DNA of 64,000 bases from Theocolax elegans (GCA_026168455.1 CM047431.1:23935365-23999364); one strand, 5' to 3'; shown: positions 26,331-40,000, numbered from the stretch's first letter. Translations and numbers: made by a program. The notes: generated from the sequence alone by a model not told the origin.

Positions 26331-29300
26331 GAAATATCCCCAAAATACCGCGGATAATCCGGAAACATCCAGGAAATCCCAAATTGGTGGATTTATCCCG
26401 AAATACCCCAGAAAATCTCGGAAAATCCAGGAAATACCGAAGCTGGTGGAGATATCCCGGAATAACACAAAATTCTTGAAATGTCCAGGAAATCCTTCGA
26501 TTAGTGAATTTATCCCGAAATACCCCAGAAAATCCCGAAACCTCCAGGAAATCCCGAAATTGGTGGAGATATCCCGAAATAACCCAGAAAATCCCTAATC
26601 ATACAGGAAAGCCCGTAATTGGTGGAGATATCCCGGATTACCTCAAAATTCCCGAAATGTCCAGGAACTCCCTCAGTTAGTGAATTTATCCCGTAATGCC
26701 CCAGAAAATCCCGAAACATCCAGGAAGTCCCGAAATTGGTGGAGATATCCCGGTATACCTCAGAAAATTCCGATGCATCCAGGAACTCCCTCAGCTAGTG
26801 AATTTATCCCGTAATGCCCCAGAAAATCCGGAAACATCCAGGAAATCCCGAAATTGATATATTTATCCCGAAATACCCCAGAAAATCTTGAAACATCCAG
26901 TAAATACCGAAATTGGTGGAGATATCCCTGGATACCTCAAAATTCTCGAAATGTCCAGGAAATCCCGAAATTGGTATATTTATCCCGAAATACCCCAGAA
27001 AATCTCGAAACATCCAGGAAATCCCGAAATTAGTGGAGATATCCCGAAATAACCCAGAAAATCCCCAAACATACAGGATAGCCCGAAATTGGTGGAGATA
27101 TCCCGGAATACCTCAGAAAATCCCGATGCATCCAGGAAATCCCTCAGTTGGTGAAATTATCCCGAAATGCACCAGATAATCTCGAAACATCCAGGAAAGC
27201 CCGAAATTGGTGGAGATATCCCGTGATACCTCGAAATTCCCGAAACATCCTGGAAATCCCGAAATTGGTGTATTTATCCCGAAATACCCCAGAAAATCTC
27301 GAAACATCCAACAAATCCCGAAATTGGTGTATCTATCCCGAAATACCCCAGAAAATCTCGAAGCACCCAGGAAATCCCGAATTTGGTGTATTTATCCCGA
27401 AATACCCCAGAAAATCTCGAAAATCCAGGAAATAACGAAATTGTTGGAGATATTCCGAAATACCCCAGAAAATCTCAAAACATCCAGGAAATACCGAAAT
27501 TGGTGGAGATATCCCGAAATACCTCAAGAACTCCCGAAACGTTCAAGAAATGCCTAAATTGGTGGAGATATGCCGGAATACCTCAGAAAATCCCGTATCA
27601 TCCTGGCAATCCCGACATTGGTGGAGATATCCCGGAATACCTCAAAAAATCCCGACGCATCCAGGAAATCCCGAAATTGGTGTATGTATCCCGAAATACC
27701 CCAGAAAATCTCGAAGCATCCAGGAAATCCCGAAATTGGTGTATTTATCCCGAAATACCCCAGATAATCTCGAAACATCCAGGAAATACCGAAACTGGTG
27801 GAGATATCCCGGAATAACTCAAAATTACCGAAGCATCCAGGAAATCCCTCAGTTAGTGAATTTATCCCGAAATAACCCAGACAATTCCCAACATCCAGGA
27901 AATTCCGAAATTGGCGGAGATATCCCGAATTACCTCAAGAACTCCCGAAACGTTCAAGAAATGCCTAAATTGGTGGAGATATGCCGGAATACCTCAGAAA
28001 ATCCCGTATCATCCTGGCAATCCCGACATTGGTGGAGATATCCCGGAATACCTCATAAAATCCCGAAGCATCCAGGAAATCCCGAAATTGGTGGAGATAT
28101 CTCGAAATACCACAGATAATGTCGAAACTGCCAGGAAATCCCGAAATTGATGGAGATATCCCGGAATACCGCAAAAATTCCGAACTGTCCAGGAAATCCC
28201 TCAGTTAGTGAATTTATCCCAAAATACCCCAGACAGTTCCGAAACATCCAGGAAATCCCGACATTGGTGGAGATATCCGGGAATTCCTCAAAAAATCCCG
28301 AAGCATCCAGGAAATCCCGAAGTTGGTGGAGATATCTCGAAATACCACAGAAAATGTCGAAACATCCAGGAAATCTCGAAATTGGTGGAGATATCCCGGA
28401 ATACCGCAAAATTCCCGAACTGTCCAGGAAATCCCTCGGTTAGTGAATTTATCCCGAAATGCCCCAGATAATCTGGAAACATCCAGTAAATCCCGAAATT
28501 GATCGAGATATCCCGGAATACCCCAGAAAATCTTGAAACATCCAAGAAATACCGAGATTGTTGGAGATATCCCGGAATAACACAAAATTCTCGAAATGTC
28601 CAGGAAATCGCTCAGTTAGTAAATTTATCCCGAAATACCCCAGAAAATCCCGAAACATCCCGGAAATCCCGAAAATGATGGAGATATCTCGAAATAAGCC
28701 AGATAATCCCCAAACATACCGGAGAGCCCGTAATTGGTGGAGATATCCCGGAATACCTCAAAATTACCGAAATGTCTAGGAAATCCCTAAGTTAGTGAAT
28801 TTATACCAAAATACCTCAGAAGATCCCGAAACATCCGGAAATCCCGAAATTGGTGGATATATCCCAAAATACAAAAGATAATCCGGAAACATCCAGGATA
28901 TTCCGAAATTGGTGGAAATATTCCGGAATACCTCAGGAAATCCCGAAGCATCTAGGAAATCCCTCAGTTAGTGAATTCATCCCGAAATGCCGCAGATAAT
29001 CCGGAAACATCCAGGAAATCCCGAAAATTGTGAATTTATCCCGAAATAGCCCAGAAAATCTCGAAACATCCAGGAATTACCGAAATTGGTGGAAAAATCC
29101 CGGAATAACTCAAAATTCCCGAAATGTCCAGGAACTCCCTCAGTTAGTGAATTTATCCCGGAATGCCCCAGAAAAACCCGAAGCATCCAGGAAGTCCCTA
29201 AATTGGTGGAGATATCCCAAAATACCATAGATAAGCCGGAAACATCAAGGATATTCCGAAATTGGTGGAAATATCCCGGAATACCTCAGGAAATCTCGAA

Positions 29301-29619
29301 GCATCCAGGAAATCCCTCAGTTAGTGAAATTATCCCGAAATGCACCAGAAAATCTCGAAACATCCAGGAAATCCCGAAATTGGTGCATTTATCCCGAAAT
29401 ACCCCAGAAAATCTCGAAACATCCAAGAAATCCCGAAATTGGTGTATGTATCCCGAAATATCCCAGAAAATCTCGAAGCATCCAGGAAATCCCGAAAAAG
29501 GTTTATTTATCCCGAAATACCCCAGAAAATCTCGAAACATCCAGGTAATACAGAATTTGGTGGAGATATCCCGGAATAACTCAAAATCACCGAAGCATCC
29601 AGGAAATCCCTCAGTTAGT

Positions 29620-30190
29620 GACTTTATCCCAAAATACCCCAGACAATTCCAAAACATCCAGGAAATTCCGAAATTGGTGAATTTATCCCGACATAGCCCA
29701 GAAAATCCCGAAACATCCAGGAAATTCCGAAATTGGTGGAGATATCCCAAAATACCATAGATAATCTGGAATCATACAGGATATTCCGAAATTGGTGGAA
29801 ATATCCCGAAGTATCGCAGTTAATCCGGAAACATCCAGGAAATCCCGAAATTGGTGGAGATATCCCGGAATAACTCAAAATTACCGAAGCATCCAGGAAA
29901 TCCCTCAGTTAGTGAATTTATCCCGAAATACCCCAGACAATTCCCAAACATCCAGGAAATTCCGAAATTGGTGAATTTATCCCGACATAGCCCAGAAAAT
30001 CCCGAAACATCCAGGAAATTCCGAAATTGGTGGAGATATCCCAAAATACTATAGATAATCTGGAAACATCCAGGATATTCCGAAATTGGTGGAAATATCC
30101 CGAAGTATCGCAGTTAATCCGGAAACATCCAGCAAATACCGAAATTGGTGGAAATATCCCGGAATACCTCAGTAAATCTCGAAGCATCCA
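29620..30190. repeat. 294-bp tandem duplication (5 monomers)
   Basis: The block around 29624-29840 recurs at offset 294 around 29918-30134. It shares CCCGACATAGCCCAG and CCCGAAGTATCGCAGTTAATC, which are rare elsewhere. 294 bp is five monomers. Confidence 0.75.
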
Positions 30191-30299
30191 GGAAATCCCT
30201 CAGTTAGTGAAATTATCCCGAAATGCACCAGAAAATCTCGAAACAACCAGGAAATCCCGAAATTGGTGGATTTATCCCGAAATACCCCAGAAAATCTCG

Positions 30300-32027
30300 A
30301 AACATCCAGGAAATACCGCAATTGGTGGAAATATCCCGGAATAACACAAAATTTTCGAAATGTCCAGGAAATCTCTCAGTTAGTGAATTTATCCCGAAAT
30401 ACCCCAAAAAATCCCGAAACATCTCGGAATTGGTGGAGATATCCCGAAATAAGCCAGAAAATCCCCAAACACACAGGAATGCCCGTAATTGGTGGAGATA
30501 TCCCGGAATACCTCAAAATTACCGAAATGTCTAGGAAATCCCTCAGTTAGTGAATTTATCCTGAAATACCCCAGACAATTCCCAAACATCCAGGAAATTC
30601 CAAAATTAGTGAATTTATCCCGACATAGCCCAGAAAATCCCGAAACATCCAGGAAATCTCGAAATTGGTGGAGATATCCCAAAATACCATAGAAAATCTG
30701 GAAACATCCAAGATATTCCGGAATTGGTGGAAATATCCCGGGATAACTCAAAATTCCCGAAATGTCCAGGAAATCCCGAAATTGGTGTATGTATCCCGAA
30801 ATACCCCAGAAAATCTCGAAGCATCCAGGAAATCCCGAAAGTGGTGTATTTATCCCGAAATACCCCAGGAAATCTTGAAACATCCAAGAAATCCCGAAAT
30901 TGGTGTATGTATCCTGAAATACCCCAGAAAATTTCGAAGCATCCAGGAAATCCCGAAATTGGTGTATTTATCCCGAAATACCCCAGAAAATCTCGAAACA
31001 TCCAGGAAATACCGTAATTGGTGGAGATATCCCGGAATACCTCAAAATTACCGAAACATCCAGGAAATCCCTCAGTTAGTGAATTTATCCCGAAGTGCAA
31101 AAGAAAACATCCAGGAAATCCCGAAATTGGCGTATTTATCCCGACATAGCCCAGAAAATCTCGAAACATCCAGGAAATACCGAAATTGGTGGAAATATCC
31201 CGGAATAACTCGAAATTCCCGAAATGTCCAGGAAATCCCTCAGTTAGTGAATTTATCCCGAAATACCCCAAAAAATCCCGAAACATCCCGGAATTGGTGG
31301 AGATATCTCGAAATAAGCCAGAAAATCCCCAAACACACAGGAATGCCCGTAATTGGTGGAGATATCCCGGAATACCTCAAAATTACCGAAATGTCTGGGA
31401 AATCCCTCAGTTAGTGAATTTATCCTGAAATACCCCAGACAATTCCCAAACATCCAGGAAATTCCAAAATTGGTGAATTTATCCCGACATAGCCCAGAAA
31501 ATCCCGAAACATCCAGGAAATTCCGAAATTGGTGGAGATATCCCAAAATACCATAGAAAATCTGGAAACATCCAAGATATTCCGAAATTGGTGGAAATAT
31601 CCCGGGATAACTCAAAATTCCCGAAATGTCCAGGAAATCCCGAAATTGGTGTATGTATCCCGAAATAACCCAGAAAATCTCGAAGCATCCAGGAAATCCC
31701 GAAATTGGTGTATTTATCCCGAAATACCCCAGGAAATCTTGAAACATCCAAGAAATCCCGAAATTGGTGTATGTATCCCGAAATACCCCAGAAAATTTCG
31801 AAGCATCCAGGAAATCCCGAAATTGGTGTATTTATCCCGAAATACCCCAGAAAATCTCGAAACATCCAGGAAATACCGTAATTGGTGGAGATATCCCGGA
31901 ATACCTCAAAATTACCGAAACATCCAGGAAATCCCTCAGTTAGTGAATTTATCCCGAAATGCAAAAGAAAACATCCAGGAAATCCCGAAATTGGCGTATT
32001 TATCCCGACATAGCCCAGAAAATCTCG
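30300..32027. repeat. 864-bp tandem duplication
   Basis: 30300-31163 and 31164-32027 are colinear at offset 864. Shared markers are ACACACAGGAATGCCCG and the short variant GCAAAAGAAAACATCCAGG, where part of a monomer is lost. Differences are few and mostly substitutions, so this looks like a genuine duplication. Confidence 0.87.
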
Positions 32028-32399
32028 AAACATCCAGGAAATACCGAAATTGGTGGAAATATCCCGGAATAACTCGAAATTCCCGAAGCATCCAGGAAAT
32101 CCCTCAGTTAGTGAATTAACCCGAAATGCCCAAGAAAATCCCGAAACATCCAGGAAATACCGAAATTGGTGGAGATATCCCGGAATTCCACAAAATTCCC
32201 GAAATGTTCAGGAAATCCCTCAGTTAGTGAATTTATCCCGCAATATCTCAGAAAATCCCGAAACATCCAGGAAATTCCGAAATTGGTGGAGATATCCCAA
32301 AATACCATAGATAATCCGGAAACATCCAAGAAATACCGAAATTGGTGGTGATATCCCGGTATACCTCAAAATTCCCGAAATGTCCAGGAAATCTTTAGT

Positions 32400-32651
32400 A
32401 AAAATTCAAACATATCAAGTTTAATTCTCACATTAAACAATAATTTTAATAACATAATTTAAAAAAAATCTTTTAACTAATTTTAATACCTATGTTATCG
32501 CTATCAGAATACTTGTTTAAACTTGTTTTTTTTAAACAAGTGTTCTGATAGCGACAACATAGGTATTAAAATTAGTTGAAAGATATTTTTAAATTATGTT
32601 ATTAAAATTATTGTTTAATGCGGGAATTAAACGTGATATGTTGGAATTTTT
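32400..32651. repeat. long palindrome, arms about 120 bp
   Basis: The left arm from 32400 (AAAAATTCAAACATATCAAG) pairs with the right arm ending near 32651. The centre is a run of T's at about 32526-32533. The arms agree at roughly nine positions in ten and contain the complementary core CCTATGTTATCGCTATCAGA / CTGATAGCGACAACATAGG. The DNA or transcript can fold into a long hairpin. Confidence 0.85.
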
Positions 32652-32855
32652 TATAGATTGACATTGTAATAATATACCTGAGAGAGTATCTTTTGCGAGA
32701 TGTAACTACACGAGTGATATGTTGTTTTTTTTAATTCTTGTTTAAATTTGGTGAGTGTGTGAAATTATCTTGTGACATCGTAGTTAAATGCTTTGTTACT
32801 TGTATTTATTTATATATTTTTTAAAACTGTAATTATTACTTTTTAGCCTTAAAAA

Positions 32856-32886
32856 GGGACGGCGAAAAAACGTCCGAAACGTCGGC
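32856..32886 (+). other. hairpin followed by GAAACGTCGG, weak hammerhead-like motif
   Basis: GGACG (32857-32861) pairs with CGTCC (32871-32875) around a GCGAAAAAA loop, followed at once by GAAACGTCGGC. Hammerhead ribozymes have stem II then GAAAC, but they need CUGAUGA before the stem; here the sequence is CTTAAAAAG. Activity is unlikely. It is listed as a possible relic. Confidence 0.3.
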
Positions 32887-33017
32887 AAAATTTGTGAACT
32901 TTAATTACATATATTAAGCACTGGTTTGTTCGTCACGATCAATAAAGATGCTTTTTTTACTATAGTTTACTTGGACGAACGATAAATTCAATTAAACAAT
33001 ATGTCCAGGAAATCCCT

Positions 33018-36000
33018 CAGTTAGTGAATTTATCCCAAAATACCCCAGAAAATCCCGAAACATCCCGGATATCCCGAAATTGGTGGAGATATCCCGAAAT
33101 AACCCAGCAAATCCCCAAACATACAGGAAAGCCCGTAATTGGTTGAGATATCCCGGAATACCTCAAAATTTCCGGAAAGTCCAGAAATCCCTCAGTTAGT
33201 GAATTTGTCCCGAAATACCCCAGAAAATCCCGAAACATCCAGGATATCCCGTAATTGTTGGAGATATTCCGGAATACCTCAATATTCCCGAACTGTCCAG
33301 GAAATCCCTCAGTTAGTGAATTTATCCAGAAATACCCCAGACAATTCCGAACATCCAGGAAATCCCGAAATTCGTGGAAATATCTCTGAATGCCTCAAAA
33401 TTCCCGAAATGTCCAGGAAATCCCGAAATTGGTGGAGATATACCGAAATACCTCAAGAACTCACGAAACGTTCAAGAAATGCCGAAATTGGTGGATATAT
33501 CCCGGAATACCTCAGAAAATCCCGTATCATCCTGGCAAACCCGAAATTGGTGGAGATATCCCGAAATACCGCAGATAAATCGGTCACATCGAGAAAACCC
33601 CTCAGTTAGTGAATTTATCCCGAAATACCACAGAAAATCCCGAAACATCCTGGATATCCCGTAATTGTTGGAGATATCCTGGAATACCTCATAATTCCCA
33701 AACTGTCCGGAAAATCCCTCAGTCATTGAATTTATCCCGAAATACACAAGACAATTCCGTAACATCCAGGATATCCCGTAATTGTTGGAGATATGCCGGA
33801 ATACCTCAGAAAATCCCGAAGCATCCAATGAAATCCCGAAATTGGTGGAGATATCTCGAAATACCAAAGACAATGTCGAAATATCCAGCAAGTCCCGAAA
33901 TTGGTGGAGATATCCCTGAATGCCCTAGAAAATCCCGAAACCTCTCGGATATACCGAGATTGGTGGAGATATCCCGAAATAAACCAGAAAATCCCCAAAC
34001 ATATAAGAAAGCCCGTAATTGGTGGAGAAATCCCGGAAACCCTCAAAATTACCGAAATATCCAGGATCTCCCTCAGTTCGTGAATTTATCCAGAAATACC
34101 TTAGAAAACCCGGAAACATCCAGGAATTCCCGAAATTGGTGGAGATAATCCAGGAATACCTCAGAAAATCCCGTAACATCCAGGAAATCCCGAAATTGAT
34201 GGAGGTATCCCGAAATGCCCCAGAAAATCCCGAAACATCCAGGAAATTCCTCAGTTAGTTAATTTATCCCAGAATACCTCAGAGAATCCCGAAATTGGTG
34301 GAGATATATCGGATTACCTCAAAATTCCCGAACTATCCAGGAAATCCATCAGTTAGTGAATTTATCCCGAAATACCTCGGACAATTCCGAAACATCCAGG
34401 AGATCCCGAAATTGGTGGAGAAATCCCGGAATGCCTCTAAATTCCCGAAATGTCCAGGAAATCCTGAAATTGGTGGAAATATCCCGAAATACCTCAAGAA
34501 CTCCCCAAACGTTCAAGAAATGACTAAATTGGTGGAGATATCCCGGAATACCTCAGAAAATCCCGTATCATCCAGGAAATAGCGAGATTGGTGGATTTAT
34601 CATGAAATACCTCAAGAACTCCCGAAACGTTCAAGAAATGCCGAAATTGGTGGAGATATCCCGGAATATCTCAGAAAATCCGGAAACATCCAGGAAATCC
34701 CGAAATTGGTAGATTAACCCGAAATACCCCAGAAAATCTCGAAACATCCAGGAAATATCGAAATGGTGCAGATATCCCGATTAACTCCCGAAACGTTCAA
34801 GAAATTCCGAATCGGTGGAGATATCCCGGAATGCCTCAAAATTCCCGAAATATCCAGGAAGTCCCGAAATTGATGGAGATATCCCAAAATACCATATATA
34901 ATCCGGAAAATCCAGGATATCCCGAAATGGTGAAGATCCCGGAATACCTCAGAAAATCCCGAAGCATCCTGGAAATTCCGAATTGATGGAGCTATCCAGG
35001 AATACCTCAAATTCCCGAACTATTCAGAGAATCCCTCAGTTGGTGAATTTATCCCAAAATACCCCAGAAAATCCCGAACTCCCGGATATCCCGAAATTGG
35101 TGGAGATATCCCGAAATAACCCAGCAAATCCCCCAACATACAGGAAAGCCCGTAATTGGTTGAGATATCCCGGAATACTCAAATTCCGGAAAGTCCAGAA
35201 ATCCCTCATTAGTGAATTTGTCCGAATACCCCAGAAAATCCCGAAACATCCAGGATATCCCGTAATTGTTGGAGATATTCCGGAATACCTCAATATTCCC
35301 GAACTGTCCAGGAAATCCCTCAGTTAGTGAATTATCCGAAATACCCCAGACAATTCCGAACATCCAGGAAATCCCGAAATTCGTGGAAATACTCTGAATG
35401 CCTCAAAATTCCCGAAATGTCCAGGAAATCCGAATTGGTGGAGATATACCGAAATACCTCAAGAACTCACGAAACGTTCAAGAAAGCCGAAATTGGTGGA
35501 TATATCCCGGATACCTCAGAAAATCCCGTATCATCCTGGCAAACCCGAAATGGTGGAGATATCCCGAAATACCGCAGATAAATCGGTCACATCGAGAAAA
35601 CCCCTCAGTTAGTGATTATCCCGAAATACCACAGAAAATCCCGAACATCCTGGATATCCGTAATTGTGGAGATATCCTGGAATACCTCATAATTCCCAAA
35701 CTGTCCGGAAAATCCCTCAGTCATTGAATTTATCCCGAAATACACAAGACAATTCCGTAACATCCAGGATATCCCGTAATTGTTGGAGATATGCCGGAAT
35801 ACCTCGAAAATCCCGAAGCATCCAATGAAATCCCGAAATTGGGGAGATATCTCGAATACCAAACAATGTCGAAATATCCAGCAAGTCCCGAAATTGGTGG
35901 AGATATCCTGAATGCCCTAGAAAATCCCGAAACCTCTCGGATATACCGAGATTGGTGGAGATATCCCGAAATAAACAGAAAATCCCCAAACATATAAGAA

Positions 36001-37010
36001 AGCCCGTAATTGGTGAGAAATCCCGGAAACCCTCAAAATTACCGAAATATCCAGGATCTCCCTCAGTTCGTGAATTTATCCAGAATACTACTTAGAAAAC
36101 CCCGAAACATCCGGAATTCCAAAATTGGTGGAGATAATCCAGGAATACCTCAGAAAATCCCGTAACATCCAGGAAATCCCGAAATTGATGGAGGTATCCC
36201 GAAATGCCCCAGAAAATCCCGAAACATCCAGGAAATTCCTCAGTTAGTTAATTATCCCAGAATACCTCAGAGATCCGAAATTGGTGAGATATATCGGATT
36301 ACCTCAAAATTCCCGAACTATCAGGAAATCCATCAGTTAGTGAATTTATCCCGAAATACCTCGGACATCCGAAACATCCAGGAGATCCGAAATTGGTGAG
36401 AAATCCGGAATGCCTCTAAATTCCGAAATGTCCAGGAATCCTGAATTGGTGGAAATATCCCGAAATACCTCAAGAACTCCCCAAACGTTCAAGAAATGAT
36501 AAATTGGTGGAGATATCCCGGAATACCTCAGAAAATCCCGTATCATCCAGGAAATAGCGAGATTGGTGGATTATCATGAAATACCTCAAGAACTCCCGAA
36601 ACGTTCAAGAAATGCCGAAATGGTGGAGATATCCCGGAATATCTCAGAAAATCCGGAACATCCAGGAAATCCCGAAATTGGTAGATTTAACCCGAAATAC
36701 CCCAGAAAATCTCGAAACATCAGGAAATATCGAAATTGGTGCAGATATCCCGATTAACTCCCGAACGTTCAAGAAATTCCGAAATCGGTGGAGATATCCC
36801 GGAATGCCTCAAAATTCCCGAAATATCCAGGAAGTCCGAAATTGATGGAGATATCCCAAAATACCATATATAATCCGGAAACATCCAGGATATCCCGAAA
36901 TGGGTGAAGATCCCATACTCAGAAATCCCGAAGCATCCAGGAAATTCCGAAATGTGGAGATATCCAGGAATACCTCAAATTCCCGAACTATTCAGAGAAT
37001 CCCTCAGTTG
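33018..37010. repeat. 2.0-kb tandem duplication, second copy indel-rich
   Basis: 33018-35030 is repeated from about 35036. The offset falls from 2017 at the left (AACCCAGCAAATCC at 33101 and 35118) to about 1968 at the right (TATTCAGAGA at 35021 and 36989). The second copy has therefore lost a net ~49 bases, spread as single-base gaps. Confidence 0.82.
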
Positions 37011-40000
37011 GTGAATTTATCCAAATGCCCAGAAAATCCCAGAAAATCCAGGTAATCCGAATTCGGTGAAGATATCCCAAATAAACATAGACAATCCGGA
37101 TCAATCAGGATATTCCGAATTGTGGAGATATCCCGGAATACCTCAGAAAATCCCGAAGCATCCATGAAATCCCGAAATTGGTGGAGATAGCTCGAAATAC
37201 CACAGATAATGTCGAAACATCCAGGAAATCCCGTAATTGGTGGAGATATCCCGGAATACCTCCAATTCCTCAACGTCCAGGAAATACGTCAGTTACTGAA
37301 TTTATCCCTAAATATCCCAGACAATTCCGAATATCCAGCAAGTCCCGAAATTGGTGAGATAACCCTGAATGCCCTAGAACCCGAAACATCCCGGATATCC
37401 CGAGATTGGTGGAGATATCCCGAAATAACCAGAAAATCCCCAAACATACAGGAAAGCTCGTAATGGTGGAGAATCCGAAATGCCACAGAAAATCCCGAAT
37501 ATCCAGGATACCGAAATTGGTGAATTCATCCAGAAATACCTTAGAAAATCCCGAAACATCCAGCAAATCCCGAAATTGGTGGAGATAATCCGGAATACCT
37601 CAGAAAGTCCCGAAACATCCAGGTAATCCCGAAATTGATGGAGATATCCCGAAATACCACAGATAATGTCGAAACATCCAGGAAATCCCGAAATTGGTGG
37701 AGATATCCGGAATACCTCCAAATTCCCGAACTGTCCAGGAATCCGTCAGTTTACTGATTTATCCCTAAATACCCCAGACAATTCCGAAACATACAGCAAT
37801 CCCGAAATTGGTGGAGATGTCCCTGAATGCCCTAGAAAATCCCGAAACATCTCGGATATCCCGAGATTGGTGGAGATATCCCGAAATAAACCAGAAAATC
37901 CCCAAACATATAAGAAGCCCGTAATTGGTGGAGAAATCCGGAATCCCTCAAAATTACCGAAATGTAAAGGATCTCCCTCAGTTCGTGATATATCCGAAAT
38001 ACCCCAGAAAATCTCGAAACATCCAAGAAATCCGAATGGTCTATGTATCCCGAAATACCCCAGAAAATCTCGAAGCATCCAGGAATCCCGAAATTGGTGT
38101 ATTTATCCCGAAATACCCCAGAAAATCTCGAAACATCCAGGAAATACCGAAATAGGTGGAGATATCCCGGAATAACTCAAATTACCGAAGCACATCAGGA
38201 AATCCTCAGTTAGTGAATTTATCCCGAAATATCCCAGACATTCCCAAACATACAGGAAATTCCGAAATCGGTGGAGATTTCCGGGAATGCCTTCAAATTC
38301 CCGAATTATCCAGGAAATTCCAAATTGGTAGGGATTTCCCGAAATACCTCAAGAACCCCCACAAACGTTCAAGAATTGACTAAATTGGTTGAGATTATCC
38401 CGGAATACCTCAGGAAAATCCGTATCATCCTGGCAATCCCGAAATTGGTGGAGATATCCCGGAAATACTCAAAAATCCCGAGCATCCAGGATATTCCGAA
38501 ATTGGTGGAAACATCCCGAAATATCGCAGATAATCCGGAAACATCCAGGAAATCCCGAAATTGGTGGAGATATCCCGGATAACTCAAAATTCCCGAACTG
38601 TCCAGGAAATACGTCAGTTACTGAATTTATCCCTAAATATCCCAGACAATTCCGAAATATCCAGCAAGTCCCGAAATTGGTGGAGATATCCCTGAATGCC
38701 CTAGAAAATCCCGAAACATCCCGGATATCCCATGATTGGTGGAGTTATCCCGAAATAACCCAGAAAATCCCCAAACATACAGGAAAGCCCGTAATTGGTG
38801 GAGAAATCCCGGAATCCCTCAAAATTACCGAAATGTCCAGGATCTCCCTCAGTTCGTGAATTTATCCCGAAATGCCACAGAAAATCGCGAAATATCCAGG
38901 ATATCCCGAAATTGATGAAGACATCCAGAAATACCTTAGAAAATCCCGAAACATCCAGGAAATCCCGAAATTGGTGGAGATATCCCGGAATCACTCAAAA
39001 TTCCCGAAGTATCCAGGAAATCCCGAAATTGGTATATTTATACCGAAATACCCCAGAAAATCTCGAAACATCCAAGAAATCCCGAAATTGGTCTATGTAT
39101 CCCGAAATACCCCAGAAAATCTAGAAACATCCAGGAAATACCGAAATAGGTGGAGATATCCCGGAATAACTCAAAACTACCGAAGCATCCAGGAAATCCC
39201 TCAGTTAGTGAATTTATCCCGAAATACCCCAGACAATTCCCAAACATCCAGGAAATTCCGAAATCGGTGGAGATTTCCGGGAATGCCTCAAAATTCCCGA
39301 ATTGTCCACGAAATTCCAAAATAGGTAGAGATTTCCCGAAATACCTCAAGAACTCCCCAACCGTTCAAGTAATGACTAAATTGGTGGAGATATCCCGGAA
39401 TACCTCAGAAAATCCCGTATCATCCTGGCAATCCCGAAATTGGTGGAGATATCCCGGAATACCTAAAAAAATCCCGAAGTATCCAGGATATTCCGAAATT
39501 GGTGAAAACATCCCGAAATATCGCAGATAATCCGGAAACATCCAGGAAATCCCGAAATTGGTGGAGAAATCCCGGAATGCCTCTAAATTCCCGAAATGTC
39601 CAGGAAATCCTGAAATTGGTGGAAATATCCCGAAATACCTCAAGAACTCCCCAAACGTTCAAGAAATGACTAAATTGGTGGAGATATCCCGGAATACCTC
39701 AGAAAATCCCGTATCATCCAGGAAATAGCGAGATTGGTGGATTTATCCCGAAATACCTCAAGAACTCCCGAAACGTTCAAGAAATGCCGAAATTGGTGGA
39801 GATATCCCGGAATATCTCAGAAAATCCGGAAACATCCAGGAAATCCCGAAATTGGTAGATTTAACCCGAAATACCCCAGAAAATCTCGAAACATCCAGGA
39901 AATATCGAAATTGGTGCAGATATCCCGGATTAACTCCCGAAACGTTCAAGAAATTCCGAAATCGGTGGAGATATCCCGGAATGCCTCAAAATTCCCGAAA

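Larger units (their letters stand above)
18231..26575. repeat. 8.34-kb tandem duplication, copy 2
   Basis: Direct head-to-tail repeat of 9890-18230. From 18961 onward the two copies are nearly base-for-base identical through the retroposon and beyond. The non-satellite part (11942-13403 versus 20280-21740) shows by eye about 15 one-base indels and about one substitution. Confidence 0.88.
21741..32392. repeat. 59-bp satellite, subfamily A, block 3
   Basis: Continuous array of subfamily A monomers. Variants with TTGGTGTATTTATCCCG and TTGGTGTATGTATCCCG are common here, much rarer in the first 9 kb, and mark local amplification. The array ends at the 0.6-kb insertion at 32393. Confidence 0.96.
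32393..33000. mobile_element. AT-rich insertion in the satellite, possibly a Penelope-like or other nonautonomous element
   Basis: About 608 bp of non-satellite DNA. It is flanked by ATGTCCAGGAAAT at 32380-32392 and again at 33001-33013, a 13-bp direct repeat that could be a target-site duplication. It could also be chance, since the motif is part of the monomer. The left half is a long palindrome. The right half holds a compact hairpin followed by GAAACGTCGG and an AATAAA at 32940-32945. No coding frame of note is present. The hairpin-GAAAC arrangement recalls the ribozyme-bearing ends of Penelope-like elements, but the upstream core is not conserved, so the class is a guess. Confidence 0.55.

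Noticed and set aside
32856..32886. Functional hammerhead ribozyme
   Set aside because: The CUGAUGA core before stem II is absent. Only the hairpin-GAAAC part is present.
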